A DNA stretch of 64,000 nucleotides from Tolypeutes matacus. Taxonomy: Eukaryota > Chordata > Mammalia > Cingulata > Chlamyphoridae. Of this stretch, positions 45,200 through 55,780 are shown piece after piece. The notes beneath the pieces are model-generated. The model worked only from the letters and a program-made list of their open reading frames with translations, did no database searches and was not told the origin of the DNA. Positions within the stretch are counted from its first letter, which is position 1, and the number at the start of each line of letters is the position of its first letter. The translations under genes were made by a program, and so were the position numbers. The stretch covers positions 4,035,627-4,099,626 of the forward strand of contig JAKSZT010054399.1 in the NCBI GenBank assembly GCA_026826555.1, given 5' to 3'.

Positions 45200-46303
45200 G
45201 TTAACATTTTTGGACTTCCAGGAAGATAGCAGATTAGAAAGACATGGGACTCTCTCTTCTCCCAAAAGAATAGCTAGAGGTAGAAACGGCCTGGAAAAAA
45301 AATGTTCTAGGGTTTAGGACACCAGGGGAGGGCTGGACACCACCAGAAGAGAGAGGGGTACGGGAAAAGAATCGCAACAGAAAGACCGTGAGTGGAAGCT
45401 GTAGCTGCAGCCGCCGGTGCCCTTCCCCAACCCTATGAGTAAACAATTTTGGATTTTCTGGCCTCGGGACAGCAGCTACAGACAAAAGGGGCCACAAGGA
45501 TCCAGCTTTCCAGGAAATGCGAAAGAGAGGGATGCAGCCTAAGGCTAAATCAGCTTTTGGCCCACAGATTTGGTCTGCTGAGTCCCAGGAGCATTTTCAG
45601 GCCAGGTGGGGCAGCACCATGGTTTGCCCTGGAAACCAGCACGGGACTAAAGAGATCCAACCCCCTCAGTTACCCTTCCTCCTGACCTGGGCTGGTTGGT
45701 GACGATGCAGAGGGGAGTGGAAATATTTCCTACCCAGGAAAAGGGCAGTGGCTGCCAGCAAAGGTTGGAGAACAGCCTCTGAAAATGTTTGAATTGTGAG
45801 GCTCTTCACCTCCAGGCAGGCTCCTCTATCGCACTGATCCAGTCCATGCTGCAGTGAACACACACTAAGCAGGCTTTGAAATGAGAGGGCAGTTGAAGAG
45901 TGCCATCTGCTGGCAGACCAAGGAAGTGCATGTGAGGAAATGAAAAGTAAATAAGAGAGGGTTATAGCTCATAAGTCAAAAAAGGAGATAAAATAGAATG
46001 CAAGAAGTGCTTCCAAAATAAGGAAAAGAGAAAAAAGAGAACAAAGAACAGATTAGATAAATAGAAAACAAACAGCAAAATGATAGAATGAAACTAAAGC
46101 AAGTCAATAATCACATAAATTATAAATAGTCTAAAAACTCCTGTTAAAAAGCAGAGATTGTCAGATTAGATTTAAAAAAATAAAAAAGCAAGACCAAATA
46201 TATACTGCCTACAAGAAATATACTTTAAATAGACACAAATAGGTTAAAAGTAAAAGGATGGAAAAAGATATAACATGCTAACACTAATAAAAAAAAAATG
46301 CTT
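45200..46303 (+). mobile_element. Old L1, 5' UTR joined to ORF2 start
   Basis: 'cttccaggaagatagcagat' opens like an L1 5' UTR and the GC-rich block to about 45930 continues it. From about 46010 the text corresponds to the ORF2 endonuclease region ('aggttaaaagtaaaaggatg', 'gaaaaagatataacatgcta'). I find no ORF1, so it was deleted or the copy derives from an ORF1-less (HAL1-like or rearranged) form. It is interrupted at about 46303 and resumes near 47816. Confidence 0.7.
45900..45913 (-). promoter_or_regulatory. CTCF-type motif in the L1 5' UTR
   Basis: GTGCCATCTGCTGG is the reverse complement of a full match to CCASYAGRKGGCRS. Similar motifs are common in old L1 5' regions. Binding unknown. 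Confidence 0.4.
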
Positions 46304-46511
46304 GCGAATATTCTTGCTGTCCTGATTTTGTGATAATCAGGGTAGGCTAAACATTTGCTATATTAGACACCATGTATGTGTTCCCAGACCTAGTTTTTCT
46401 CCCTAGGTCTGGTTTTTAGAATGCTGGTGATAAACTAAACCTGATTTATTATATGACCATCCTGTATGGGAAAAGACTGTAACTCTAGCTATCTTTGGTC
46501 AACCTTAAGAG
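46304..46511. other. Unassigned segment inside the split L1
   Basis: Sequence between the L1 break and the next DAS-SINE. It contains a near-palindromic 'cagacctagtttttctcccta' area (46386-46412: AGACCTAG and CTAGGTCT arms). It may be part of an unrecognised inserted element. Confidence 0.4.
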
Positions 46512-46521
46512 ATATAGCAGG

Positions 46522-46620
46522 GGGACAGATGTGGCTTAAATGGCTGGGTGTCTGTTTCCCATTTGGAGGGACCTGGGTTTGATCCCCAGGACCTCCCGGT
46601 AAAAATTTAAAAAAATAAAA
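46522..46620 (+). mobile_element. DAS-SINE, monomer
   Basis: GTGGCTTAAATGGCTGGGTG head, GGGTTTGATCCCC, GGACCTCCCGG, A-rich tail. Duplication ATATAGCAGG (46512-46521) versus ATATAGAAGG (46621-46630). Confidence 0.9.
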
Positions 46621-46630
46621 ATATAGAAGG

Positions 46631-46990
46631 CGTGTGGGCCACCAGGCCCTGTGTGCGGGTGGACCACCAGGTCCCGTGCATGGGTGTTCCACCAGGCACC
46701 GTGAGCCATGCAGCAAGATGATGACATAACAGGAGAGTGACACAAGGGAGAGCCAAGATGAGACACATTAAAAAACGAGAAACTAAGGTGGTGCAGGCGG
46801 TAGGATGCTTCTCTCCCACGTTGGAGGTTCCAAGGATCGAATCCCAGTGAAGACAGGAAGAGAAGGATGAGAGGAGAGGGCAGGAAAAAGGACACAGAGT
46901 TGCCCAGCAAATGGACACAAAAACAGCAAAAATGGGGGGTGAGGGATAAAAATGGACAAAAGTAAATAAATAAATCCTTGGGGGAAAAAA
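46631..46990 (+). mobile_element. DAS-related SINE, second unit with CCACCAGG repeats
   Basis: Three degenerate units with CCACCAGG(C/T)(C/A)CC and a CATGCAGCAAGATGATGAC segment match, in sense, the interior of the reversed long SINE at 50365-50792. A tRNA-like GGTTCCAAGGATCGAATCCC block and an (AAAT)n tail follow. Confidence 0.75.
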
Positions 46991-47229
46991 GTATAGGGGA
47001 GTAAGATACGGACTGTAGTTAGTAGTAATACTTTGACGTGCTCTTTCATAATTTGTTTACAAATGTTTCACAACAATGCAAAGTATTTGTGGTGGGGTGA
47101 TGTGTGGGAGCCCTGTATGATGTTATGCATCTTTGTTTTATAAGTTCACAATGTTTACTGAACACTTATAGTTTATGTATGTTCATGTATGAATGATATA
47201 CTTCAATAAACTGTTTATTAAAAAAAAGA
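46991..47229 (+). mobile_element. LINE 3' end fragment with AATAAA and A tail
   Basis: 'gtggtggggtgatgtgtggg', 'agccctgtatgatgttatgc' parallels the xenarthran L1 3' UTR. The terminal GTTCATGTATGAATGATATA, AATAAACTG and A tail define the family that also seeded the 58-bp insertion at 32926. Confidence 0.7.
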
Positions 47230-47815
47230 ATTGGCTTAAGGTTTTCAAAAATGCATTCATTGCAGAAAAATTAGAAAATTCAGAGAATCAAAAAGGAAAA
47301 CAACTTTTAATGTCATGACCCAGTGACAACATTTTGGTCACATTTTTAAAAAAATGGATCCTACTGTAACAAGTTTAATACAGTGATTTTTTTAAAAATT
47401 ACAAACTAGAAAAAAAAAAAAAAAAAGAGAAAGAAAGAAGCTGGAAGGACCATAGGGCGAATTTGATTACTGGTTGTATTTTTTTTTTTTATATTAAGGA
47501 ATTACTGCTATTTTTCAGGTGTGATAATGGTACTGTGGTTATGGTCTCTAAAAGAATTTTTTAAAGAGTTATACAGATACATACTAAATATTTACAGATA
47601 AAATAATATGGAGCCTGGAATTTGCCTTATAATACTCTGGGGTTTATTACCACTACTGATGGGAAAGAGTATGGATGAAAAAAGGATTGACCAGTAGTTG
47701 GTAATAATTGAACCTGGGTACATGTTATGAGGGCTTATCAAAATTGTCTCTATATTCTTTCATACTTTTTAAGTACTTTTCCAGAATAAAAAAGTTTAAA
47801 CAACAACAACAAAAA
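47230..47815 (+). mobile_element. Older L1 3' UTR fragments
   Basis: 'aggtgtgataatggtactgt', 'ggttatggtctctaaaagaa', 'acagataaaataatatggag' and 'ttttccagaataaaaaagtt' are the well-known 3' UTR of L1M families, ending in an (AAC)n/A tail next to where the host L1 resumes. A 17-A run is at 47410-47426. Confidence 0.65.
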
Positions 47816-49600
47816 AGCTGAAGTGTCTATACTAATAGCAGAGAAAGGAGATTTTAGAACAAAGAAAGTAACCTCATAATGATAAAAGGATTAATTTATC
47901 AACAAGAAATAACAATCCTAAACACTTATGCACCTAATAACGGAGCTCCAAAATATGTTATGAAAAACTAATAAAACTGTAAGAACAAATTTACAAATCC
48001 ATAGTAATAGCTGGAGATTTCAATACCCTCTCTCAATAACTGATAGAAGCAGCAGGCAGAAAATCAGCAAGGGTAAAGGATACTTGAACAACAGAATCAA
48101 CCAACTTGACCTAGTTGACATGTATAAAACTCTCCATCCAACAACAGCAAGAGACACATTAAGTTCACATGGAACATTTACTGAGATAGACCATATTCTG
48201 GGTCAAAAAACAACTCTCAATAATTTTAAAAGGATTTAAGTCGTAGAAAGCATATTATCTGACCACAATGGAACTAAAATCAAGAGGATCTTTGGAAAAT
48301 CCTCAAATATTTGAAAACTAAATAGCTTACTTCTAAATAACCATGGGTAAAAGAAAAACTAGTAGGGAAATAAGAAAATATTTTTAACTGAAGGAGGATT
48401 TGTGGGATGCTGGAAATTTATAACACTAAACACATATATTAAAATAGAAGAAAAGTCTCAAATTAGTGACCTTAGTTTCCACCTTTTAAAAAAAACTAGA
48501 AAAGAAGAGCAAATTAAACTAAAGAAAGTAGAAGAAAGGAATGAATAAAGTTCAGAGTAGAAATAGATGAAATGGAAAACAGAACAACAACGAAGAAAAT
48601 CAGTGAAACCAAAAACTGGTTCTGTAAGAAGATCAATAAAATTGATAAACTTCCTGCCAGACTGATGAGGGAAAAAAAGAGAGAAGATACAAATTACCAA
48701 TATCATGAATGGAAAAGGGACATCACTATATAACTACTGATCCTGCAGCCATTCAAAGGATAATAAGGGTATGTTATTAAAAAACAAAACAAACAAACAA
48801 AAAAACTTTATGCCAACAAATCCAAGAATTTAGATGAAATGGGAAACAATTGAAAATAAAAATTAAAAAACAATGCCATACACAATAGCATCAATATATG
48901 AAATCTTAGAGATAAATCTGACAAACAATGTGCAAGACCTGCACAACGAAAATTACAAAACACTGCTAAGAGAAAGACAAATAGATTGGATGGAATATTT
49001 GAAGATTGGATATTAGTAAGATGGTAATGCTCCCCAAATTCTTCTACAGAGTCAATACAATCCCATCATCCAAAAGTCCAATAGGCTTTTTTTTTTTTTG
49101 TAAAATTGACAAGCTGATTCTAAAGTTCATATGGAAATGCATGGTATCTAGAAGAGCCAAAACAACTTTGAAAAAGAAAAACATTGGAGGACCAACATTT
49201 CCTGATTTCAAGACTTTGTATAAAGCTACTGTAATCAAGAGAGTGTGGCATTGGTGTAAAGATGGATAAATAGACCTATGGAACAGAATAAAAAGTCCAG
49301 AAATAGACTCACACACATATATGGGACAAAAGTGCAAAGAATCATCTTTTCAAAAAATGTTGCTGTAACAACTGGATATCCATATGCAAAAAAAAAAATT
49401 GAACCCATACCTCTCTTCATATATAAATATTAATTCAAAATGGATTATGGACCTAAAGGTAAATGTTAAAACTAAAAAAATTCTAACAGAAAACATAGGA
49501 GACAATCCTTGTGACCCTGGGTTAGCAAAAAAGTTCTCCCAAAGCACAATCGATTAAAGAAAAAATTTGGGCTGAAAAACTGTACAAGGGCTGGGATATG
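47816..49600 (+). mobile_element. Old L1, ORF2 remainder
   Basis: It continues the split L1: 'gcacctaataacggagctcc', 'tagctggagatttcaatacc', 'gaccatattctgggtcaaaa' (endonuclease), then the reverse transcriptase C-terminal side. An 87-codon open piece at 49006-49269 shows FYRVNTIPSSKSPIGFF, LKFIWK, GGPTFPDFKTLYKATVIK, WHW, typical of ORF2. Numerous stops elsewhere; inactive. Confidence 0.85.
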
Positions 49601-50349
49601 ATTATAAGTTCTTAGGGAAGCATTTTCACCTCCTGCTCTGCTCGAAACCAAGGCAACAGCAGTCCCCATAGTAAAAACCTGGGGTAGTTTATTTCTTCAT
49701 CTTTACACGGAGCGTATTGCCCTCCGGGGTCCCAGTTTATGGGGAGAGAGTCTCATATTAGCCTCCCTCTATTGGGTGGGCCCTGGGCTAAGCCTTCAGT
49801 CCCTTGACATAGAAATTGTCAAAAACATAGTTCAAGTTCACTAGCTCAAGAGAAAAAAATACTCGGCGCAAAAATGGATTTAGTATTTTCCTTTCCTCTA
49901 CAGGTTCCCACTTTCGTGAAGACATTGGCATGGTAATTTCTTACTAGCATGTTATCACTTCAATGCTATTAAGATAATGAAATATAAATTTTATCCTATA
50001 TTTTTTGTTGTCTTTAGCGGAAGGGATGGTCCAAATATATAGATAGGTTACTATATTACTAGAGATAGCCTCTTCATTTCTTCATTACATTTTTTAAAAG
50101 TTTCATGCTATTCTATTGCATGAACATACCATATTTCATTAGTCCTCTTATTGATGGAAAATTGGGTTGTTTCCAATCTTTCACTATTTCAAGCAGTATT
50201 TTGGGGTAACAGTGGAATGCTGGTAAATGTTTAGCAGCTGGCTGTCCTGAAAAAAATTTTTTTAAATTTAAAAGCCCTGATTTATAGTGTTTGCCAATTT
50301 CCAGGGTGTAAATATTTCCACTATGGAATGTCTGCACAAACCCTTGTTA
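49601..50349. other. Intergenic, partly old-L1-like
   Basis: About 50090-50240 ('catgaacataccatatttca', 'gggttgtttccaatctttca') resembles an ancient L1 3' region. 49600-49900 has no family I can name. Confidence 0.4.
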
Positions 50350-50364
50350 AGCTGTCCCTCTTTT

Positions 50365-50792
50365 TTTAAAAAAGATTTATTTTTATTTATTTCCACCCCT
50401 CCCCCCTTGTTGTTTTGTGCTTGCTGTCTTCTGTGTGTTCTTCTGTTCTCTTTAGGTGGCACTGGAAACTGATCCTGGGACCTTCCGGTGTGAGAGAGAG
50501 GTGCTCAATCTCTTGCGCCACCTCAGCTCCCTGGTCTGCTGCATCTCTTATTGTCTCTCCTCTGTGTCTCTTTTTGTTGCATCATCTTGCTGTGCCAGTT
50601 CTCTGCGCAGGCCAGCTCTCCTGCATGGGCCAGCACTCGGTATGGGTCAGCTCTCCATGTGGGCCAGCTCTCCGCTCAAGCCAGCTCACTGTGTGGGCCA
50701 GCTTGCCTTTCACCAGGAGGCCCTGGGAATCGAACCCTGGACCTCCCATATGGTAGATGGGAGCCCAATCGCTTGAGCCACATCCATTTCCC
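50365..50792 (-). mobile_element. DAS-SINE, longest form, with internal tandem array
   Basis: The T-rich left end, (AAAT)n reversed, two tRNA-like units (GGTGGCACTGGAAACTG and GGAGGCCCTGGGAATCG) and an expanded spacer. Duplication AGCTGTCCCTCTTTT (50350-50364) versus AGCTGTCTCTCTTTT (50793-50807). Confidence 0.95.
50593..50707. repeat. Seven-unit 17-18-bp tandem array inside the SINE
   Basis: Units of the form GCCAGCTCTCCNNNTGG repeat about seven times with moderate divergence, between the two tRNA-like units. Confidence 0.85.
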
Positions 50793-50809
50793 AGCTGTCT
50801 CTCTTTTGC

Positions 50810-52374
50810 ATCATGGAATTAAACTGGGTTGTGAGATGTTCTGTCACCAGTCTGTTCCTTCTGTTCCTACCAGTGAAAACAATGGATTTAGGTTTTGTGA
50901 CTCAGGGTAAGCCCCTCACTTTTGAGAGGTGTGTTTTCCTGACTCTTTCTGAGATGTGCAGCTTTGGAGCCTCTCTCTGCTTTCTCCCACATGTGCCCCT
51001 GCTTGTTCTCCGCTGCTTTTTGGAACTTCTCCACCTATTTCACTATTTTTCCTAGTCTCACTGAAAATGGAGTTTGTGTCCATTGTAATGTGATGCCAAC
51101 TTTATTTGTCATGTTCAAACAGGAAATAAAATGTTAAAGATTAATATCAAAGATTAATGCAGGGCCAAGGCCAAACAATTATCGGTGGTTAACGGATTCA
51201 TTATTTGTTAAATGTCCCCAAATGCACTGGACAACATTTGAGTCTAACCAGAGGTTTCCATATTCCAAGACAGTATTAGAAGTCTATAATCACATCTACA
51301 TAATACATATGCCACCAGTTTTGACAGGTAAATGAATGTCTCCTCCCACTAAAAGGCCATTGCTGTGCAGTTATGTGTCCTAAAAAAGAGTTATGGACAC
51401 ACATCACTAGTGCCACATGATGCAGATATAAAATAGGGTTAGAGAAAAATAGCTACAAGCAGAAAGTAGTAGAGTACATGCACTCCCCTGTATCTAATTA
51501 TCCCACAGCATAGGGCAAAATTCCAACAGTGAATGACCTGTGCCCTAATTGTTTTACACATTTATAGTCTAGAGGTAAGGGGAGGTTGAAGTAGAGAACC
51601 TCTAGACACTAAGGAAAGCTCCCTGGTCAAAAAGGGGCAGCCTCTGGAGTCCAGGAGCTGGAGTCCTACTGCATTGAGCTAACTCCGACCTGCTAAGCTA
51701 GTTCTCTGCTAAGCCACTAAACAGAGGAAGCGAGCCTCCAGGATAATCCAAAAGTGTCTCTCTTCAGATGTTTTGGAGATGGGATTTGGTCCATGAATGG
51801 TGTGAATACATATATTCACCAAGCACGTTGTAATGGGATTATTACCGCATTAATTTAGTTACTCCTCAACACTAAGAAAATTCCCTTAAAGCTATAACCT
51901 CACTGTATCCCCATTTCCTTACCTCTAGAAAAAAGCAGTCAACTACTATTCTACTATAAATGAATTTAAAAGTTGAAAGATACAATACCATTCCCAATCA
52001 TATTTTGCTGTTTTCATACGGAAACCTAGCTCTCTGTGCCACATTTAATGGGACTAGCTGACCTTTAAAGTACCTTTCCACCTTGAGATTTGATTCCATG
52101 ATAAGCAATGATTTCCATAATTGAGTAAAAACAGTTAACTCAATTACCACCAGAGGGCAGTACTAGTACAAAGAAGTGATGCTGGCCACAACTGGACAGC
52201 AAGGTACACATTCTAATGAAATAATGAAATAAGAAAAAATTCTTATTTCAATTAAATTCCACAACAATTGTTTGGTCTGCCTACTTCATTCTATGTTCTG
52301 TGTTATGCTTGGTGTCCAACAACTAATAAAACCCTCTAATAGCCCACAGCCCAAATTACAACCTTAAGAAGGAA
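50810..52374. other. Intergenic, nothing recognised
   Basis: No gene or named repeat recognised. It holds the CTCF-type motif at 52147-52160. Confidence 0.45.
52147..52160 (+). promoter_or_regulatory. CTCF-type motif upstream of TBC1D7
   Basis: CCACCAGAGGGCAG matches all 14 positions of CCASYAGRKGGCRS and is outside any repeat I recognise. It is about 1.2 kb before the CpG island. Occupancy is inference. Confidence 0.55.
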
Positions 52375-52870
52375 CTTGGGATGCATGGGTTAACAAAATA
52401 AACCTTCCTGACCTTGTGGAACTTTCATCCTGGTGGGAGAACAGACCCAATAAAAAATTAAATAAGCAAATATGTAGTTTGTTAGATGGTGATATAAGTG
52501 GTGTGGAAGAAAGAAAAAGTAGAGCTGGGTAAGAGGGTTTAGGAGTCAGATAAGAGGTTGTAATTTAAGGGTTAGGGTTAACCCTCAGGATGAGATATTT
52601 GACCAAAACTGAGGTGAGGGAATAGGTCATGTGGATAACTGGGGAAATCTTTTCTAGACAGAGGGAAAAATACATGAAAAGGTCCTAAGGCAGGAGTGAC
52701 CCTAGTAGTAGGTGAGGTCAAGGTAAGTGGAGGTAGATCACATAAAAGCCTTGGAGGCCATGGTGAGGACTTCCATATTTACGCTGAGTGAAATGGGCAG
52801 CCACGGCAGGATTTTGAGCAACGGAAGAACAGTGTTGAGAATGGCCCTAAAAAGGCCCAGCTGCTACAGA
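52375..52870. mobile_element. Ancient mammalian repeat, family not assigned
   Basis: 'ttgtggaactttcatcctgg', 'acagacccaataaaaaatta', 'tgaaaaggtcctaaggcagg', 'gccttggaggccatggtgag' and 'gaaatgggcagccacggcag' are in the order of a widespread old mammalian element. I cannot name it with confidence. Confidence 0.5.
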
Positions 52871-52964
52871 TGCTTCCAAATATTCTGTTTATCAGCTCAT
52901 CAGTAAGTACAGAGAAGGGCAGTTAAAGGCTGCCATGTTGCGGTCACCATTTAGCTAACAGCCA

Positions 52965-53205
52965 CCGAACCACGAATATCGCTTGTGCCACGTTCCAGGT
53001 ATTGCGCCCATCACTTTTACATAATATCTCATTTAATCTTTCCAACATCTCTAGGGGGTAGTCACCATCGTGAGTCCTATTTTAAAGATAAGAAAAGGGG
53101 ACTTAAGTGACCGGCCCGAGGTTTGGATGGAGTAAATGGAACTAATGAAAGCTGCAACTTGAACTCTTGCTTACTAACGTGAAGACACACTGCCTAAGCC
53201 ATGTC
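52965..53205 (+). mobile_element. MIR SINE
   Basis: 'cgttccaggtattgcgccca', 'acataatatctcatttaatc' and 'ttaagtgaccggcccgaggt' are MIR phrases; near complete. Confidence 0.75.
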
Positions 53206-53498
53206 TAATACCCCAGTACCGAGGTACTAAAGACGATGGCTTGGGAGGGCATAAATGTCTGAGTTCAACCACCACATGCTGCTTTATTTTGAAGTTCTGC
53301 CTAGCCATCACACCACAAACTCACGACACCGTAACTGGACTTTCTTCTTTACTGTGGACCCCTGAGCTCCCGCCCCTACAGTTCGGCAACTGTGCGGACG
53401 CTTCTGGCGCGTTTGGTTGCTAAAGAGGCGGCGCGCGTCACGGAATTTACTCTTTAGGAGGTTCCTCGTATGTCGCGGTGGTTAAAAAACCCACTAGG

Positions 53499-53532
53499 AT
53501 CGCTCCTTAGCTTTTTGGTTAAGATCAAGCAT
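53499..53532 (+). pseudogene. RNU2: 3'-truncated U2 snRNA retropseudogene (34 bp)
   Basis: The insert begins ATCGCTCCTTAGC and continues TTTTTGGTTAAGATCAAGC, corresponding to the first 34 bases of U2 snRNA with about seven differences, all transitions. AAAAACCCACTAGG is repeated perfectly at 53485-53498 and 53533-53546. The full 5' end, early 3' truncation and 14-bp duplication at a TT/AAAAAA site fit L1-mediated retroposition of a truncated U2 cDNA, a known pseudogene class. Confidence 0.85.
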
Positions 53533-53836
53533 AAAAACCCACTAGGGCAGTGCTGCCCAGAGAAATGGTCCGGGGACCAGTGCAGGAATCGCGAGGGCCG
53601 GGGAGAGCAGCCCATCCCGGGCGCGCATCGCCCGGATGGCGGGGGTAGGTAGTCGCGAGACCCTGGGGACTCGGAGTGGGACGGGGGAGCTGGGGGGAAC
53701 TCGCCCGAGTGGCCGCAGACGCATGCTCACAAAAGCCCTTTCTGGGGCCTGGATCCAGGGCCTGGGTGAGCGCCGGGCACTCACTGCGCATGCTCTCTCC
53801 GCACACGCGCCTCGACGCTCGCCCGTCGACCTGCAG

Positions 53837-53844
53837 TGACGTCA
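53837..53844. promoter_or_regulatory. CRE palindrome TGACGTCA
   Basis: A full CREB/ATF consensus within the CpG island, followed by a GGCGGCGGCGACGG block. Confidence 0.6.
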
Positions 53845-54102
53845 CATTAGGTGGCGGCGGCGACGGGTCCGGTCTCCCGGTCGCGGTTACGCCGAGGCCT
53901 GGAGTCTGGTCACCCCGCCGCCCCCTCCTTTCCGCCGCCTCCGTCCCGGGTACCCCCCTCAGACCTCGCAGCTCCCGCAGGACCCGCCCCTGCGCCCTCC
54001 CCCCTCACTCTGTGCGGTCCCCTCGGTCCCCGCCCGCTGGCCTCGTTTCTGCTGTTCTCCGGACCACTTAGCCTCCACCGGCTGCTGGTTCCATTGCTAG
54101 AG
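53845..54102 (+). other. TBC1D7: Candidate TBC1D7 non-coding exon 1 (3' end at GAG|GTGAAG)
   Basis: The first coding exon has a genuine acceptor, so at least one upstream non-coding exon is required. A good 5' splice site, AG|GTGAAG, follows 54102. The start is not determinable here; other donors are possible. Confidence 0.35.
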
Positions 54103-54326
54103 GTGAAGGATCACAGGGAAGGGGACCTGGGGGCGCGGACCAAGGGTTTCTGTCTTCCCCATCTGTTGGATGTTCAAGGGAAGGATATCGCCATTACAGC
54201 ATTTCCTCAGAGAGGACGCGTTTGTCGTTATAGCGCAAACCGAGAATGGGACTGTATCGCCGTGCAGCTTCTTGGGATGCGTCCCTTCAATAAACCTCCA
54301 AACTCGTGCGTTTTCATGGTTTGGAA

Positions 54327-54328
<2 letters not shown>

Positions 54329-54353
<25 letters not shown>
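54329..54353. repeat. Poly(T) run, about 25 bases
   Basis: A long homopolymer just downstream of the CpG island, with no associated SINE body visible. Likely variable. Confidence 0.85.
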
Positions 54354-54357
<4 letters not shown>

Positions 54358-54877
54358 CAACTAGTCGTAAAAGCCCAGAGCCTTGAGAATATCTGTTTCT
54401 AAAGGAATCCAGATCTTGTGACTGAATCGGTTCGTAAGATATCTTTTCATTAAGGAAGACTGGCTGTCAGGAACCCAACCCTTCCTTGGTCCATGGGGAC
54501 GTCTCAGGATTTTTTATACCTGAGGATTTACTTTTTTACACTGACAGTTGACATTTGGGAAGGGCAGTGCAATGCTTTTTTGGAAAATGTATTACACCCT
54601 TTATTTTCTTAAAACACCAACCTAATTTGACCTTTTTCTGATGACTGACGTACTGTCTCTATTATGAAGGTTATTGTGAAAGAATCTGAGACCACTGAGC
54701 TTTTTGAGTTCTCATGTCAGATTTTAAATAGTTTTTCTGTCTCCAACTCTGTGACCTCGCTTGTCACAAAGGGCTACAGCCTTGCACATTGCAGCTCTTC
54801 TCCCAGGTTATAATCTTATGCTGTCAATTTGTTGTGGGTTTTGAAAATTGGTAATTACATTTGATAGGATTGTGTTT

Positions 54878-55360
54878 ATTATTTTTTTAATGATTTATTT
54901 TATTTACTTATTTCTCCCCACCCCCTTGTTGTTTGCCCTTGCTGTGTCTGTTCATCTTCTTTTGTTTCTTTAGGAGGCACCAGGAACCCAACCGGATACC
55001 TCCGATGTAGGAGGGTGGCACCTAATTGCTTAAGTCACCTCCATTCCCTGCTTTGTTGTATCTCTCGTTATGTTTTTCCTTTTGTGTCTCTTGTTGTGTC
55101 ATCTTGTTGTGTCTGCCATTCACACCAGCTTGCCGACCTGCTTGTCTTCTCTTTAGGAGGCACTGGGATCCTCTGCTTTTGCTGTGTCTCTCATTATGTT
55201 TTTCTTCTTGTTTCTCTTGTTGCAACATATTGTGTCAGCTTGCTGCACCTGCCCGTTGCACCAGCTCGCTGTCTTCTTTAGGATGCACCGGGAACCGAAC
55301 CACGGACCTCCCAAGTGGTAGGCAGGAGCCCAGTTGCTTGAGCCACATCTACTTCCCAGA
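54878..55360 (-). mobile_element. DAS-SINE, trimeric-like long form
   Basis: Three AGGAGGCAC/AGGATGCAC blocks in reverse orientation separated by CTCTTGTTG(T/C) linkers; the middle unit is shortened. Duplication ATTGTGTTT at 54869-54877 and 55361-55369. It lies in TBC1D7 5' intronic sequence. Confidence 0.93.
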
Positions 55361-55375
55361 ATTGTGTTTTAAAGT

Positions 55376-55398
55376 TAAAAAAAAAAAAAAAAAAAAAA
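55376..55398. repeat. Poly(A) run
   Basis: About 21 uninterrupted A bases next to the long SINE. Confidence 0.85.
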
Positions 55399-55489
55399 TT
55401 GTGGAGGAACTTCTGGCTTTTTAGTTTTTTATAATTTCTCATTTTATGAAATGCCCATTTAAAAAAAAAACATGCTAAGGGAAAGGAAG

Positions 55490-55780
55490 AAAAAAATCAC
55501 CTGAAATTCTCCTACCTAGAAATAGCCATTGCTAACAGTTTAGAATATAGTCTTCCATGTTTTTTAATGCATGAGATTTGTAGAAACCAAAACAGAATCA
55601 AATTGTATACTGTTAGATAATCTCTTTTGCATGACATATTTTGTCTTACTTCCAATTTTACTAGTTTTTTTTCTTTGAAAGTCTATAATGACTACAGAAT
55701 ATTCTATTGTATTAGTTACAACCCTAATGTAAACTATGGATTATAGTTAATAGTAGTATAATTCCATTGTTTTAGGTGCA
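55490..55780. mobile_element. Old L1-type fragments
   Basis: 'tacctagaaatagccattgc', 'taacagtttagaatatagtc' and 'ctacagaatattctattgta' are ancient L1 3' phrases. 'aatgtaaactatggattata' at about 55732 matches the xenarthran L1 3' UTR seen again near 56770. Confidence 0.55.

Larger units (their letters stand above)
53370..54250 (+). promoter_or_regulatory. TBC1D7: CpG island and TBC1D7 promoter region
   Basis: An abrupt GC- and CpG-rich block in an AT-rich surrounding, about 1.8 kb before the first coding exon of TBC1D7 on the same strand. It lacks a TATA box. It contains an NRF1-like TGCGCATGCT (53785-53794) and a palindromic CRE TGACGTCA (53837-53844), both common in housekeeping promoters. 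The 183-codon frame across it has no domain and is not proposed as a gene. The exact start site is unknown. Confidence 0.8.

Noticed and set aside
49006..49269. 87-codon frame that looks protein-like
   Set aside because: It is the L1 ORF2 C-terminal side, not a host gene.
53851..54402. 183-codon frame in the TBC1D7 CpG island
   Set aside because: Stops are scarce in CpG islands, it crosses a poly(T) run, and it has no domain; probably 5' UTR or intron sequence.
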